A program made the position numbers and the translations under genes. This document shows positions 36,440 through 45,282 of a stretch of 64,000 bases of DNA, piece after piece. The stretch is from the NCBI GenBank assembly GCA_001897155.1, contig MKSF01000024.1, positions 27,310 to 91,309 of the forward strand. Direction: 5' to 3'. Within the stretch, counting starts at the first letter, position 1. Each line of letters begins with the position of its first letter. The notes below the pieces were generated by a model. That model saw nothing but the letters and a program-made list of their open reading frames with translations. It had not been told where the DNA came from and made no database searches. The DNA comes from Bacteroidetes bacterium 47-18. Its GTDB lineage: Bacteria > Bacteroidota > Bacteroidia > Chitinophagales > Chitinophagaceae.

Positions 36440-37054
36440 TTAAGCATATCCTAATGTTATCGCCTTCTTCACCAGACCGGCCATATTTTTAACATCCAGC
36501 TTCAGCATCAGGTTGGAGCGGTGGTTCTCTACCGTTTTTTCCGAAATAAAGAGGTGTTCCGCAATTTCTTTCGTGGTTTTTTCATCTACTATCAGCCCCA
36601 GTATTTCTTCTTCTCTCCTGGTTAATGCCGCTTTTTGTGTGGCTACGCCCTGCTGAAAAAATACATCTTTTACCTGCGGGCTGAAAAACTGCTCTCCTTC
36701 GGCAACCAGTTGCAAAGCCTGCATTACAGTACTCCGGTCTTCTGACTTCAGCAGGTAACCGTCAAATCCGGCCTGTATGGAGGATTTTACCGTAGCCATA
36801 TCTCCGTGGCTGGTCAGCGCTATCAGCTTTAACCCCGGTTGGGCTTTTTTCAGTTGTTTACAGATTTCACGGCCGTCTGCTTTACCAAACGCAATATCCA
36901 GTAGTACGATATCCGTGTCATTCTTGTTCAGCAACTGCATTAAGTCGGCTTCAGTCGTGGCTTTTTGCACCTGCTGTACAAAATCAAAGGTGGACAGCAA
37001 AAGTTCCAGCCCGTCCAAAACAATGGTATGGTCATCGGCAATAATTATATGCAT
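36440..37054 (-). CDS. NarL/FixJ-type response regulator
   Basis: The 204-residue protein has a receiver domain MHIIIADDHTIVLDGLELLL with acidic pocket DD, phosphoacceptor Asp in IVLLDIAFG (about residue 55), Thr/Ser in LIALTSHGD and Lys in GYLLKSED. A LuxR-type helix-turn-helix follows (LTRREEEILGLIVDEKTTKE ... ISEKTVENHRSNLMLKLDV). It is a DNA-binding regulator paired with the TPR kinase whose gene starts 13 bases away. It may control the adjacent minus-strand envelope operon, but no binding site is known. Confidence 0.93.
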   Translation of the reverse strand: MHIIIADDHTIVLDGLELLLSTFDFVQQVQKATTEADLMQLLNKNDTDIVLLDIAFGKADGREICKQLKKAQPGLKLIALTSHGDMATVKSSIQAGFDGYLLKSEDRSTVMQALQLVAEGEQFFSPQVKDVFFQQGVATQKAALTRREEEILGLIVDEKTTKEIAEHLFISEKTVENHRSNLMLKLDVKNMAGLVKKAITLGYA

Positions 37055-37122
37055 ATCAACTCATTATTTATACTGCAAAAAAAGCAATATATCCTGAATA
37101 ATCAATTGATACAATGTAATTA

Positions 37123-37842
37123 TTACCTGATATTTACGGCACTATCCTGTAATCTGACAAGCTGAATATAATATTCTGTCTGCGAAATGTACCTGAAACT
37201 ATACCGGACAGCACCACTGCCCGGAAATACGCTGTATTCGCTTAGCGTGATGAAATTACCCGGTATATCCTTCGGAAAGCGAACAGGCAGCTTCGCATCT
37301 ATATTCAAATCATTGAACAACGACAGCATAGACAAATCTGCCTTTGTAGTTGCCAGATAGAACGTGGATTTATCATTGGTTTTAGTATAGCTGACTTTGT
37401 ATTCCAATCCTTTTATTGTAGGGAAGCCGGAAAAAGTGTCTCCAAAATATTTGCTCTTGCCTGTGGCTTTCCAATAATCGGGTAATTTATTTTTTTTAAC
37501 AGGATGTAACTGGTGTTTTACCAGCTTTTTCCTGTTACTCTTTTCGCCATCCTGATAAGCCTGCAACACTTCTCCGTTAGGCTTCAGCAGAAACCACAAG
37601 GTCATTTCGTCTGTTTCACGGAAACCAGCATCATCGGGCGTAAGCAGCCAATAGTTTAATTTGGGTTCCCGGTATATTGCCATTTGCGCCATTTTACCGT
37701 TGGCATCGGTGTATTCCCAAATCCACATTTCGGAAAAATTGTATTGCGTAGTGCTTTTTATCGCTTGCTTTTGCTGCGCCACTGCAAAGAGCGGAAACAG
37801 CAGAAAAGCAATAAAAATTATTTTGAAAAACCTGTTCATCAT
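37123..37842 (-). CDS. Hypothetical exported protein
   Basis: The 239-residue protein has a signal peptide ([20 protein letters not shown]). The body is beta-rich, with [20 protein letters not shown] and [20 protein letters not shown], and no catalytic motif that I recognise. It is the last gene of the eight-gene envelope set, 8 bases after its neighbour. It is likely periplasmic. Confidence 0.75.
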   Translation of the reverse strand: MMNRFFKIIFIAFLLFPLFAVAQQKQAIKSTTQYNFSEMWIWEYTDANGKMAQMAIYREPKLNYWLLTPDDAGFRETDEMTLWFLLKPNGEVLQAYQDGEKSNRKKLVKHQLHPVKKNKLPDYWKATGKSKYFGDTFSGFPTIKGLEYKVSYTKTNDKSTFYLATTKADLSMLSLFNDLNIDAKLPVRFPKDIPGNFITLSEYSVFPGSGAVRYSFRYISQTEYYIQLVRLQDSAVNIR

Positions 37843-37850
37843 CTTGTGTA

Positions 37851-38789
37851 TTAATATGATTTATAACCTGCCGGGTTAAAATTGTACGAGCCGTCTGAAA
37901 TGCTTGTGAGCTTTATCTGGAAGCCTGCACCGGAAATTTCGGTAACCAAATACGTTATTCCATCTACCGAAATATAGCCCAAGTTATAAAATCCAAAAGC
38001 ATCAAACTTTCCGGGTGGCAAGCATACATTGGGGGATGGGGCAATCCAAAAGCTGATGGTCCTGCCCTCATCGTCCTTTCCGGTGTATTCGGTTTCTGTG
38101 TTAGCCGTATTGAGATGCTTTCGGGTCTTGCCTGTTTTTTTGAAATCGTTTTTGAAACGTTTTTCGTTGATAGCATCACTTTGAACAACTGAAACCGTAG
38201 TTCCCAAAGCCATTTTAGTGCGATACTTTTGCCCTTCGGCAATGGTATAGGTTTCCATTTCGTTGTTGCGGATAAACTGGTCAACAGTTACCGCATTGCT
38301 TCCTTCCTGTCCTGACATAAATTGTTGAAAAGCCGCATTGGGCATATAGGCTTCTCCGGCTCTGATGTTTAGAAAGAAGTAACCATTGCCGGACTGTCCG
38401 TCGCCACTTGCATAAAATGATATTTTCTTTGTTTCATTCGGGCAGGCAAAGCACCCTTTTTCTTTAAGGTATTTTTCTAAATCAATCGTTTTTAGAACAA
38501 CGGCTTTACCGCTTCCACCATAGCTAAGGTCTATTTCTTCCAAAGTTTGCTTTTCATCTTTTTTGCTTTCACAATTTTCCAATATCAATGTGGCATCTGA
38601 TACCGCAGCAGTCCAGAAATTGTTTTTCCCTAAGAGTTTATCCACTTGGTTGGCAGCAATTGTGATTTCTGAAAACGCACAGCCCTTTCCCTCCGTACAA
38701 ACCGCAAGGTGTTGTTTCTCCGTTCTATCCTGTGCATTGGTACAGGAGGAGGAGAAGAAAAGGAACAGCAGCCAAATATTTTTCATCAT
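37851..38789 (-). CDS. Hypothetical lipoprotein, CxEGxGC family
   Basis: The protein has about 312 residues with a lipoprotein signal ([20 protein letters not shown]). Just after the signal it carries [13 protein letters not shown], the same CxEGxGCxF motif as the protein at 40600-41580, so the two are distant paralogues in one operon. A second Cys pair follows in [12 protein letters not shown]. The function is unknown. Two ATGs (38789, 38786) could start it. Confidence 0.76.
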   Translation of the reverse strand: MMKNIWLLFLFFSSSCTNAQDRTEKQHLAVCTEGKGCAFSEITIAANQVDKLLGKNNFWTAAVSDATLILENCESKKDEKQTLEEIDLSYGGSGKAVVLKTIDLEKYLKEKGCFACPNETKKISFYASGDGQSGNGYFFLNIRAGEAYMPNAAFQQFMSGQEGSNAVTVDQFIRNNEMETYTIAEGQKYRTKMALGTTVSVVQSDAINEKRFKNDFKKTGKTRKHLNTANTETEYTGKDDEGRTISFWIAPSPNVCLPPGKFDAFGFYNLGYISVDGITYLVTEISGAGFQIKLTSISDGSYNFNPAGYKSY

Positions 38790-38824
38790 TATGGTTTTAG
38801 ACATAAATTTTGCTTTTTACAGGA

Positions 38825-39427
38825 TTAGTAGACAAAGTCTTCTTTCGCATTGCCTAAGGCTTGAAAAACCGGATAATTCAATGTAACAGTGCCTTCAAAT
38901 GCTTTCCATTTTTCGGGATGTTGGGCATCTTGCGTATAGCCGATATTTCCTTTGAGCCTGATAACGGTTTTCTCCGGTTTTAAGGATAGGATTGCTCCCT
39001 CTACGTCAAAAGCCATCATCATATCGGCTTCATTGTTTTTATAGTTAGCTGTAGAAAAGCTCATAGAATTTTCTCCGCCGGTATTCATTTTGCCTTTTAT
39101 CGGGCGCATCTGTGTGAGGTCTGTTCCCGTAAAGCCAATGAGGATATTATCCTGTCCGCCTTCTTCATTTGTAATCGTCAGGGCTATGCTTTCTTTAGTA
39201 GCGGTAACCGTTCCGAAGCCGTTTTTAAATCGTTCGTTCAGGTTCAGTCCATCGTCGGTAATGTTCATATCGGCTTTGTTCTTCCCGCTGTTTTTGAGAT
39301 TATCCATATCGGTATCTATACCCGTTGCTTCTTTCAGTACGGTTTCCAATGCAGACGTATTCTTTTCTTCGATTGTATTGCACCCTGCAATACCCAACAC
39401 ACTGAGGAGGAGCATTATTTTTTTCAT
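38825..39427 (-). CDS. Hypothetical lipoprotein
   Basis: The 200-residue lipoprotein (MKKIMLLLSVLGIAGC) has a beta-rich body with ALTITNEEGGQDNILIGFTG and GTVTLNYPVFQALG. No family is recognised. It is inside the eight-gene minus-strand set, 7 bases after its upstream neighbour. Confidence 0.75.
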   Translation of the reverse strand: MKKIMLLLSVLGIAGCNTIEEKNTSALETVLKEATGIDTDMDNLKNSGKNKADMNITDDGLNLNERFKNGFGTVTATKESIALTITNEEGGQDNILIGFTGTDLTQMRPIKGKMNTGGENSMSFSTANYKNNEADMMMAFDVEGAILSLKPEKTVIRLKGNIGYTQDAQHPEKWKAFEGTVTLNYPVFQALGNAKEDFVY

Positions 39428-39434
39428 ACGCCTG

Positions 39435-40217
39435 TTATTTGCATTTATCCAACACGATTTTTGCCAGTCTTATGGCTGCTGACTTATTCTTTTCATTGTC
39501 ATTGCTGATGTCGGTCCTGATTTCAAACTTTACACCGTTTTGTAGTACATAAAGCTCGTTTGTAACGATATTCCAGCAAGCTGCATCGCCCAAACCTTCT
39601 ACTGCTCTGTAACCTTTTGAAACTTCTTTGAAAGCTCCTGTTAAAGTCCCGCCTGTTTTCTTGATTTGCTCTTTGCTTATATTTTGTTCTTTGGCCTTTT
39701 TCATTGCCTTGTCAGCATCCGCATCACCGGTATTTCCTTCAGCAATTTCATCAAGGGCATCGTTCGCTGCCTGCATCTGCTCATCCGTCACTTCCCTGTA
39801 ACTCTGGTTAAAAGTAGTGAGCGACATCGGCTTTATGGAACGTATAACTACCACATCAGGCAGTTGCACTTCTTTGTTAAAACCACTTACTTTGCCCATT
39901 CTGCCATTTTTGAATTTGTACATAAACTCGTGGTTTTCGGGATTTTTCAGGCGGTTATTGTACTTTGTTTCCATTACGCCTTTTGAAAAGCCGGTAGCGG
40001 CTAAAACGTCTGCTTCCGGGAGCAGTGCATCATATTTGCCCTGGTAGTCCAGAAGGCATTTATTATCGCCTTTGGCATCGGGGTCTTTGGATTTGCTGTT
40101 GATGACGGCATCTAAATTAATGTCATTGCCGTTTTGTTTCTTGTTGTCGCTGTTTCCGCAGGAAAACAGGATAAGACATAACACTGCCGTGGCTGCTGAT
40201 ATTTTTATAGATTTCAT
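39435..40217 (-). CDS. Hypothetical lipoprotein
   Basis: The 260-residue lipoprotein has signal MKSIKISAATAVLCLILFSC from the ATG at 40217. A charged middle helical part (DEQMQAANDALDEIAEGN) precedes a Cys-containing end (GLGDAACWNIVTNELYVLQ). It shares its overall plan with the lipoprotein at 41594-42247 (both have a phrase like MSLTTFNQSY / MTLSEFEQYYG followed by a short beta unit), which may show common descent. The function is unknown. Confidence 0.74.
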   Translation of the reverse strand: MKSIKISAATAVLCLILFSCGNSDNKKQNGNDINLDAVINSKSKDPDAKGDNKCLLDYQGKYDALLPEADVLAATGFSKGVMETKYNNRLKNPENHEFMYKFKNGRMGKVSGFNKEVQLPDVVVIRSIKPMSLTTFNQSYREVTDEQMQAANDALDEIAEGNTGDADADKAMKKAKEQNISKEQIKKTGGTLTGAFKEVSKGYRAVEGLGDAACWNIVTNELYVLQNGVKFEIRTDISNDNEKNKSAAIRLAKIVLDKCK

Positions 40218-40243
40218 TGTATTGATTTTGGTTTTAAAAAAAA

Positions 40244-40588
40244 TTACTGAATGCCGGAGAACCACTTTTCGTAATGCTTCCCCAACAGGGGTACCGGTGT
40301 TGTTTTACCGTTTGCTGCATTTATCAATCCCATTATCCAGATGATAAGCAGCACGAATATGCCTATTATGCAGATGAGCCAGCCGAGGACAGGAATAATA
40401 TTTATAAGCCCTAAGGCCAAGCCGGTACACATCAGTCCCAGGCTCTGCCGGATATGATAGCTCGCAAATGTGTTCCTCTTTTCGTTGTTCTGTACAAAGG
40501 CTATTATCAGCCCTATGACGGTGATATACGCTACAATGGCAATGCTTTTGCCTTCGGCTGTATCGTTATGTGATATATTGGGTTCCAT
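40244..40588 (-). CDS. DUF4870-like small membrane protein
   Basis: The 114-residue protein has three or four membrane helices. GKSIAIVAYITVIGLIIAFV, then NTFASYHIRQSLGLM, then GWLICIIGIFVLLIIWIMGL match the DUF4870/Tic20-like family of small inner-membrane proteins. The role is unknown. Its gene lies 26 bases upstream of the lipoprotein gene, within the envelope operon. Confidence 0.8.
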   Translation of the reverse strand: MEPNISHNDTAEGKSIAIVAYITVIGLIIAFVQNNEKRNTFASYHIRQSLGLMCTGLALGLINIIPVLGWLICIIGIFVLLIIWIMGLINAANGKTTPVPLLGKHYEKWFSGIQ

Positions 40589-40599
40589 ATTTTTTTAAT

Positions 40600-41580
40600 T
40601 TAGTCGTTTATTCGGGGCACTTCAGGTTTGGGCTTATCCTCCAACCGCGGTACGTTTGGTTTGGGATTGTCTTCCAGGCGCGGCACTTTGGGTTGGGGAT
40701 TATCCTCTAATTTTGGAACATCCGGTTTAGGGTTGTCTTCCAATCTCGGAACATTAGGCCTGGTATTGTTGCCGGGTTCTACGGGCAGCAGGTCGTCTCC
40801 TTTAGGATTTACCGGGAGCAAATCATCATTGCCTTTAGGATTTACCGGTAATAAGTCATCATCCGCAGGTTCGTCCTTTCCAAAAGGGTCTTCTGATGTT
40901 TTTTCTTTTACCAGTGTAAAGGTGACAGGCACTTTCCCTATGCAGATTTCTTTTGTAGGCACTTTTATTTCTATAGTATAAAAGGTTTCTATTTTTTTCC
41001 TGCTCACAATGGTAACAGTATAATACATTTTCATTCCGGCAGATGTACTGTTATTGAAATCAAGTATGCCTTTGTAGGTATTATATCCTGTCTTTACCCA
41101 ACGCATTTCGTTGGAGGGAAAAAGCTGTGCAGGATTAAAGGGATATTGAAAGCTGATAGTGCCGTTTCCGGTTGTTCCCGGTGTAATTTTCTTCCTGATG
41201 AAGGAACCGATATTACCGATACCATAGCAATCGCTCCCTGATGAAGTTCCGTATGAAGCACTCCAGACGCCGTCTATGGGTTGCAGATAAGGATTGAAAA
41301 GCCCAATCTGTGTATAGCCGTCGCCTCCCCATTCCCTGTCAATATCTTCTCTGGATTTTTTGTCCAAGTAGGTAATGACCTCACCGTTATTCTTTTTGCC
41401 CAATACGATGATGTCACCGGGCTGTATGTCCCTGCCAAAATCATTATTAAACAAATCGCTTTCAAAATCCGAAAGTTCAAATGTGCAGCCGCCGCCCTCG
41501 GAGCAGTTGGCAATAATGACTTTTTCAGCAAATGCAGATACCGAAATCAGCATTACAATCATTAAAAAATATAGTTTCAT
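40600..41580 (-). CDS. Exported protein with Pro-rich C-terminal repeats, CxEGxGC family
   Basis: The 326-residue protein has a signal peptide (MKLYFLMIVMLISVSAFA). Right after it lies IANCSEGGGCTFELSDF, the motif shared with the protein at 37851-38789. The middle is beta-rich (FYTIEIKVPTKEICIGKV). The end has acidic linkers (NPKGDDLLPVEP) and about five copies of a 10-11 residue unit P-x-VPRLEDNPKP. The repeat tail could cross peptidoglycan or act as a stalk. No enzyme motif is seen. Confidence 0.78.
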   Translation of the reverse strand: MKLYFLMIVMLISVSAFAEKVIIANCSEGGGCTFELSDFESDLFNNDFGRDIQPGDIIVLGKKNNGEVITYLDKKSREDIDREWGGDGYTQIGLFNPYLQPIDGVWSASYGTSSGSDCYGIGNIGSFIRKKITPGTTGNGTISFQYPFNPAQLFPSNEMRWVKTGYNTYKGILDFNNSTSAGMKMYYTVTIVSRKKIETFYTIEIKVPTKEICIGKVPVTFTLVKEKTSEDPFGKDEPADDDLLPVNPKGNDDLLPVNPKGDDLLPVEPGNNTRPNVPRLEDNPKPDVPKLEDNPQPKVPRLEDNPKPNVPRLEDKPKPEVPRIND

Positions 41581-41593
41581 TAAGCAGATATGT

Positions 41594-42247
41594 TTATGGA
41601 TTCAAAATAGCGTTTACCAGTTCGGCTGATTTTTTCTTCGCCAACGCCTCATCATCGCCAAAATTGGCAGTGATGGTAAAGGCAGCATCTTTTGCCAGTA
41701 CGTGTAGCGCATTCATCGGGGTTTCCCAAAATGCCATTGTAGCTATATTGCTTAGCTTTTCCGTTTTGCGCCTGCCTGCATAATCGGCAATGTATTCTGC
41801 TTCTGCGGTTCCTGTTTCCTTGTTGAAATGCTCCTGCTTCGCCATATCGTTTACCTGCATCTGTAAACCGTCATTCGTACCGTAGTATTGCTCAAATTCC
41901 GAGAGGGTCATTTTCTTTATAAAACCTATGCTGAAACTGTTATAATCATCAATCTCGTGTTTGCCGCCACCTACTTTTTTCTTATTTCCGGTAGCCCAGC
42001 TATACAGTATGGTATATTGTCCTTGCTGGTTAATATTGTTTTCGATATGTTCGTCAATCTTATCCACAGGTACGTTTGCAACTGACGATACCATTTCTTT
42101 GGTCAGGATTTTTTGCAGGCTGTTTTTTTGGGAAATCATCGCTTCAGCATTGAAATCATCGGGTACACGTACACTTTCAGTATTGCCACCGCAGGAAGCA
42201 AAGAGGACAGAAGCAACGGCAAAAAGCAGTGTTAGTAAATTTTTCAT
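41594..42247 (-). CDS. Hypothetical lipoprotein
   Basis: The 217-residue lipoprotein (MKNLLTLLFAVASVLFASC) has an alpha/beta body: ILYSWATGNKKKVGGGK, KKMTLSEFEQYYGTNDG, and a C-terminal helix rich in Ala and Lys. It is second in the envelope operon, between the OmpA-domain protein and the Pro-rich protein. Not recognised. Confidence 0.75.
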   Translation of the reverse strand: MKNLLTLLFAVASVLFASCGGNTESVRVPDDFNAEAMISQKNSLQKILTKEMVSSVANVPVDKIDEHIENNINQQGQYTILYSWATGNKKKVGGGKHEIDDYNSFSIGFIKKMTLSEFEQYYGTNDGLQMQVNDMAKQEHFNKETGTAEAEYIADYAGRRKTEKLSNIATMAFWETPMNALHVLAKDAAFTITANFGDDEALAKKKSAELVNAILNP

Positions 42248-42282
42248 TGTAAAAATCTTTAGAAAACCTTATAGGTTTGGAA

Positions 42283-43632
42283 TTACTGTTTAATAAACTC
42301 CACTCTACGGTTTTGCGCTTTGCCCGAAGCAGTGTTGTTGGATGTTACAGGCTGCGTTTCTCCTTTACCATCTGTAATCAACCTGGAAGCATCTATTCCG
42401 AATTCTTTTACCAAAGCATTTTTTACCGAAGCGGCACGGCTTTGTGAGAGTTTAAGGTTGGCATCATCAGCACCATCGCTGTCTGTGTGCCCTACAATCA
42501 AAATGTTTCCTGATGTAGCTTTAATAGCTTGTGCTGCATTGTTAAGCGTAGCCCAGCTTTCGGCCTTAATACGGGAAGAGTTTACATCGAAATAAATGGA
42601 ATTGGTAACGAATTTTCCGGCAGTTTTTATGTCCTGTGTAGCATTCGGTACGTTCCCTGCAATACGGATATTACTAACGAACATTCCATCTCCCCACATA
42701 TTGGCAGAGAAAATAAGATTATACTGTGCTTTTTTGGATAATCCGTTAGGGAGATTAAACATTTCTTTACCGTTGAGATAAAGCGTAACCTGATTACCGT
42801 TGCGGTATATAGACACACGGTTTACTGCACCGGGATTCCATCCGGAATTGAATGTATGCTCAAACAGTAGCTTTTTGCCGGGCAGGTTAGCATTGTACTC
42901 GGCTTGTGCAGCAAAATATACCACTTTTGTACTTCCGTGTGGATGTACATCCAGCTCTATGGACGGTTCAGCAGCCCAATACATACTGTACTCCTTACGG
43001 TCGTCCAGTGCAACAAAGTTTGTGCGGAAACCGCCTTCCATCTCATTCATTTTTTGTGGGTCGGCATACAGGTCAAACTCAAGCGTAAATTGTTCAGGCA
43101 GGTTTTTAAAGCTGTTGGGGAAAGCAAATCCTTTGCGTGGCATTTTGAGCCAGTTGCCGCTTGCTGAAGGAATTGTTCTTACACCTGGTCTTTCAAAATC
43201 TTCAGAAGGGTCGTATTCATACATATGCCAGTTGCTGCTTCCGGGGCCCAATCTTGCCGTAGCAAAATCCTCAAAAAAAAGGACGTTTTTCCCGGGAACG
43301 AATGAAGAACCCTTGTATTGGGAAAAATCAGTGTTGGTGCCGGCCTGCTGGGCGGTACTGCTGCTTTGCTGTGTTTCCGTGTTGTGAGCCGGTGCACTAT
43401 TACCGGCCTGTTGTTCTTTAGTGTTATTTTTTTTCCTGCCGTTAAAAACATTATCAAGCCCTTCGTCAATCTTGTCGAAGCCTCTGTCTATGGTTCGGTC
43501 TATACGGTCATTGGTACGTTGTTCCCCCTTATCTTTTGCCCTGCGACCGGGGTTGATGACCTGTGCCGTATTTTCGAATGGTGCAATAACGAATGCCAAC
43601 CCTATAGCAGCACTTATAAAAATCTGTCTCAT
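42283..43632 (-). CDS. OmpA-family protein with LamG-like domain
   Basis: The 449-residue exported protein (MRQIFISAAIGLAFVIAPFE) has a polar, Arg/Asp/Gln-rich linker to about residue 110, then a concanavalin/LamG-like domain (NVLFFEDFATARLG ... LEFDLYADPQKMNEMEGG ... NRVSIYRNGNQVTLYLNGKE). A C-terminal OmpA peptidoglycan-binding domain follows (SIYFDVNSSRIKAESW ... ILIVGHTDSDGADDANLKLS ... RLITDGKGETQPV ... NRRVEFIKQ). It probably anchors to peptidoglycan while the LamG part binds sugar or protein. It is the first gene of the minus-strand set and so its likely lead cistron. Confidence 0.9.
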   Translation of the reverse strand: MRQIFISAAIGLAFVIAPFENTAQVINPGRRAKDKGEQRTNDRIDRTIDRGFDKIDEGLDNVFNGRKKNNTKEQQAGNSAPAHNTETQQSSSTAQQAGTNTDFSQYKGSSFVPGKNVLFFEDFATARLGPGSSNWHMYEYDPSEDFERPGVRTIPSASGNWLKMPRKGFAFPNSFKNLPEQFTLEFDLYADPQKMNEMEGGFRTNFVALDDRKEYSMYWAAEPSIELDVHPHGSTKVVYFAAQAEYNANLPGKKLLFEHTFNSGWNPGAVNRVSIYRNGNQVTLYLNGKEMFNLPNGLSKKAQYNLIFSANMWGDGMFVSNIRIAGNVPNATQDIKTAGKFVTNSIYFDVNSSRIKAESWATLNNAAQAIKATSGNILIVGHTDSDGADDANLKLSQSRAASVKNALVKEFGIDASRLITDGKGETQPVTSNNTASGKAQNRRVEFIKQ

Positions 43633-43908
43633 AATTTCCGGATTTTGAATTACAGTACAAATTTCAACATAGTATTGCCGCCCCGTAAGCGGGAAAATAT
43701 GGGTTTTTAAAAATAGGGGTATTCCCTGAGCCGGTGAGGGAGCGGATGTGATATCGCCCTAAGCAATCCCTTTACTTATCTTAATAAATCAAAGAATAAA
43801 ATCAATGAAACGCTTAAATTTATAATTCCGATAAGCGGTATTTCTTTTCAAATGGCAAGTCGGGTTTAAAATACTTACCGTAAATTAGCTTGTTAAATAT
43901 CCCTGGAT
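43633..43908. other. Promoter region of the envelope operon
   Basis: These 276 bases contain no gene. They should carry the promoter for the OmpA-headed operon; I see no clean TAnnTTTG box with a good -33. Confidence 0.4.
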
Positions 43909-44187
43909 ATGAACAAAGCAATACAAACTATCATACTCAGGACAGAAAACCTGGAATAAACCACTGAAGTGCTGAAGCAAAGAGGCGTGGCATTTATTAG
44001 AGCAATATTTGAAGCAGCGGGATTTATCAGGGACATTGTCACCACCGACCCGACGGGAATATTATTGAAATAGTACAAAACAGGTTCATCCTGCCTGTAT
44101 GTAAAAAAGCTATCAGACATAGATACAGATAAGCTAAAAACACTTGTTGAAAAATCTGTTGCCTGTATGAAGAGACGATATGAATAG
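43909..44187 (+). pseudogene. Relicts of VOC and DUF1801-type genes
   Basis: The ATG at 43909 reads MNKAIQTIILRTENLE then stops, and the same frame continues TTEVLKQRGVAFI ... GFIRDIVTTDP. With one base shift the end would read DPDGNIIEIVQ, a typical VOC (glyoxalase-fold) C-terminus. After a further stop a second fragment, KTGSSCLYVKKLSDIDTDKL ending MKRRYE, matches the C-terminus of DUF1801-type proteins. Both are nonfunctional remains fused by deletion. Confidence 0.65.
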
Positions 44188-44217
44188 AAAAGCTCACTGT
44201 ACCAACAATGAAATAAA

Positions 44218-44805
44218 ATGCAGGACGAACACTTTTTAAAATCCATTTTCTCGCCCACCGACTTTAAAGAAAGCGAGCTTGCACAGATATTGCCAAAATT
44301 CAAACAGGTAACATTTGTAAAGAAAGATTTTTTGCTGAAAGAGGGAAAAACGGAAAATTACTATTGGTTTTTAGAAAGCGGTTTTGCCCGTTCATTTGTG
44401 AATGATACTAACGGCAACGACATCACGACAAACTTTTATAGTTCGGGCGAAGTGGTGATTGATTGGTCTTCTTTTTTCCTACGCAATCCAACAAGGGAAA
44501 ATATACAGGCTTTAACAGACTGCGTTTGTTGGCAGTTAGATTTTGAGAATTTCCAACAACTCTTTCACAGTATTGAAACATTCAGAGAACACGGGCGAAG
44601 AAGATTAGTAAGCTCTTATTTTGCTTTGAAAAATCACAGCATCGCCATTATTGCCGACCAGGCAAAAGAAAGGTATATCCAGCTTTTGAAAGACAAGCCG
44701 AATATCGTTCAAAATGTTTCTGTACAGCACATCGCTACTTATCTGGGTATTACAAAATATTCATTGAGCCGGATAAGGAAAGAAATCTCACTTGTTGAAA
44801 TATAA
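44218..44805 (+). CDS. Crp/Fnr-type transcriptional regulator
   Basis: The 195-residue protein has an N-terminal cyclic-nucleotide-binding beta-roll (FVKKDFLLKEGKTENYYWFL, ITTNFYSSGEVVIDW) without the full cAMP-contact residues of CRP. A C-terminal DNA-binding helix-turn-helix follows (VSVQHIATYLGITKYSLSRI RKE). It belongs to the common Bacteroidota Crp/Fnr branch of unknown effector. Its stop abuts the next start, so it is coupled to the DUF1905 gene. Confidence 0.9.
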   Translation: MQDEHFLKSIFSPTDFKESELAQILPKFKQVTFVKKDFLLKEGKTENYYWFLESGFARSFVNDTNGNDITTNFYSSGEVVIDWSSFFLRNPTRENIQALTDCVCWQLDFENFQQLFHSIETFREHGRRRLVSSYFALKNHSIAIIADQAKERYIQLLKDKPNIVQNVSVQHIATYLGITKYSLSRIRKEISLVEI

Positions 44806-45105
44806 ATGAAAGGTAAAATAAAATATGAATTTTCCGCAAAGGTTTGGCAGCACGCAGGGCAAGGCGGTTGGCACTTTATCTCGCTTCCAGAGGATTTGGC
44901 AAAAGAAATAAGATATAATTTGAAATGGCAGGAAGAAGGTTGGGGAAGATTAAAAGCAACGGCAAAAATCGGCAATAGTGAATGGGAAACTGCAATCTGG
45001 TTTGATACAAAAGCAAACACTTATTTACTTCCATTAAAAGCCGAAATAAGGAAAAAAGAAAAAATTGAAATCAACAAAGACGTTACAACTATTATTTGGA
45101 TATAA
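44806..45105 (+). CDS. DUF1905 domain protein
   Basis: The protein has 99 residues and is a whole DUF1905 domain: YEFSAKVWQHAGQGGWHFIS, LPEDLAKEIR and EWETAIWFDTKANTYLLPLK match the family. DUF1905 is a small beta-barrel of unknown function, often found beside YdeI-like proteins. It starts directly after the Crp/Fnr stop codon. Confidence 0.88.
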   Translation: MKGKIKYEFSAKVWQHAGQGGWHFISLPEDLAKEIRYNLKWQEEGWGRLKATAKIGNSEWETAIWFDTKANTYLLPLKAEIRKKEKIEINKDVTTIIWI

Positions 45106-45189
45106 CAAAGAACGGCTGAAGAGGACTAACACTCTGTAATTTTTGTCAAGTGCTAATAGCTAATTGTAAAAATGGGACGAATGAACACC

Positions 45190-45230
45190 AACCACCAATA
45201 ACAGACAGTTGGAATATTTGTGTAATTTTA
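45190..45230 (+). promoter_or_regulatory. Recurring promoter-like module, copy 1
   Basis: AACCACCAATAACAGACAGT followed by TGGAATATTTGTGTAATTTTA resembles the sequence at 48270-48309 upstream of the TPR gene: both contain a CCAAC/GTTGG- or CAACCG/CGGTTG-type inverted repeat, then ATATTTGTnTAAnTTT. It lies about 55-95 bases before the AraC-type gene. Confidence 0.45.
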
Positions 45231-45282
45231 CCATATTTATAATCAAAGCCGTACGGCACGCTAAACAAATACACTGCGGCAA

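Noticed and set aside
40616..40770. CRISPR-like array
   Set aside because: The DNA repeats encode the Pro-rich protein repeat and lack unique spacers.
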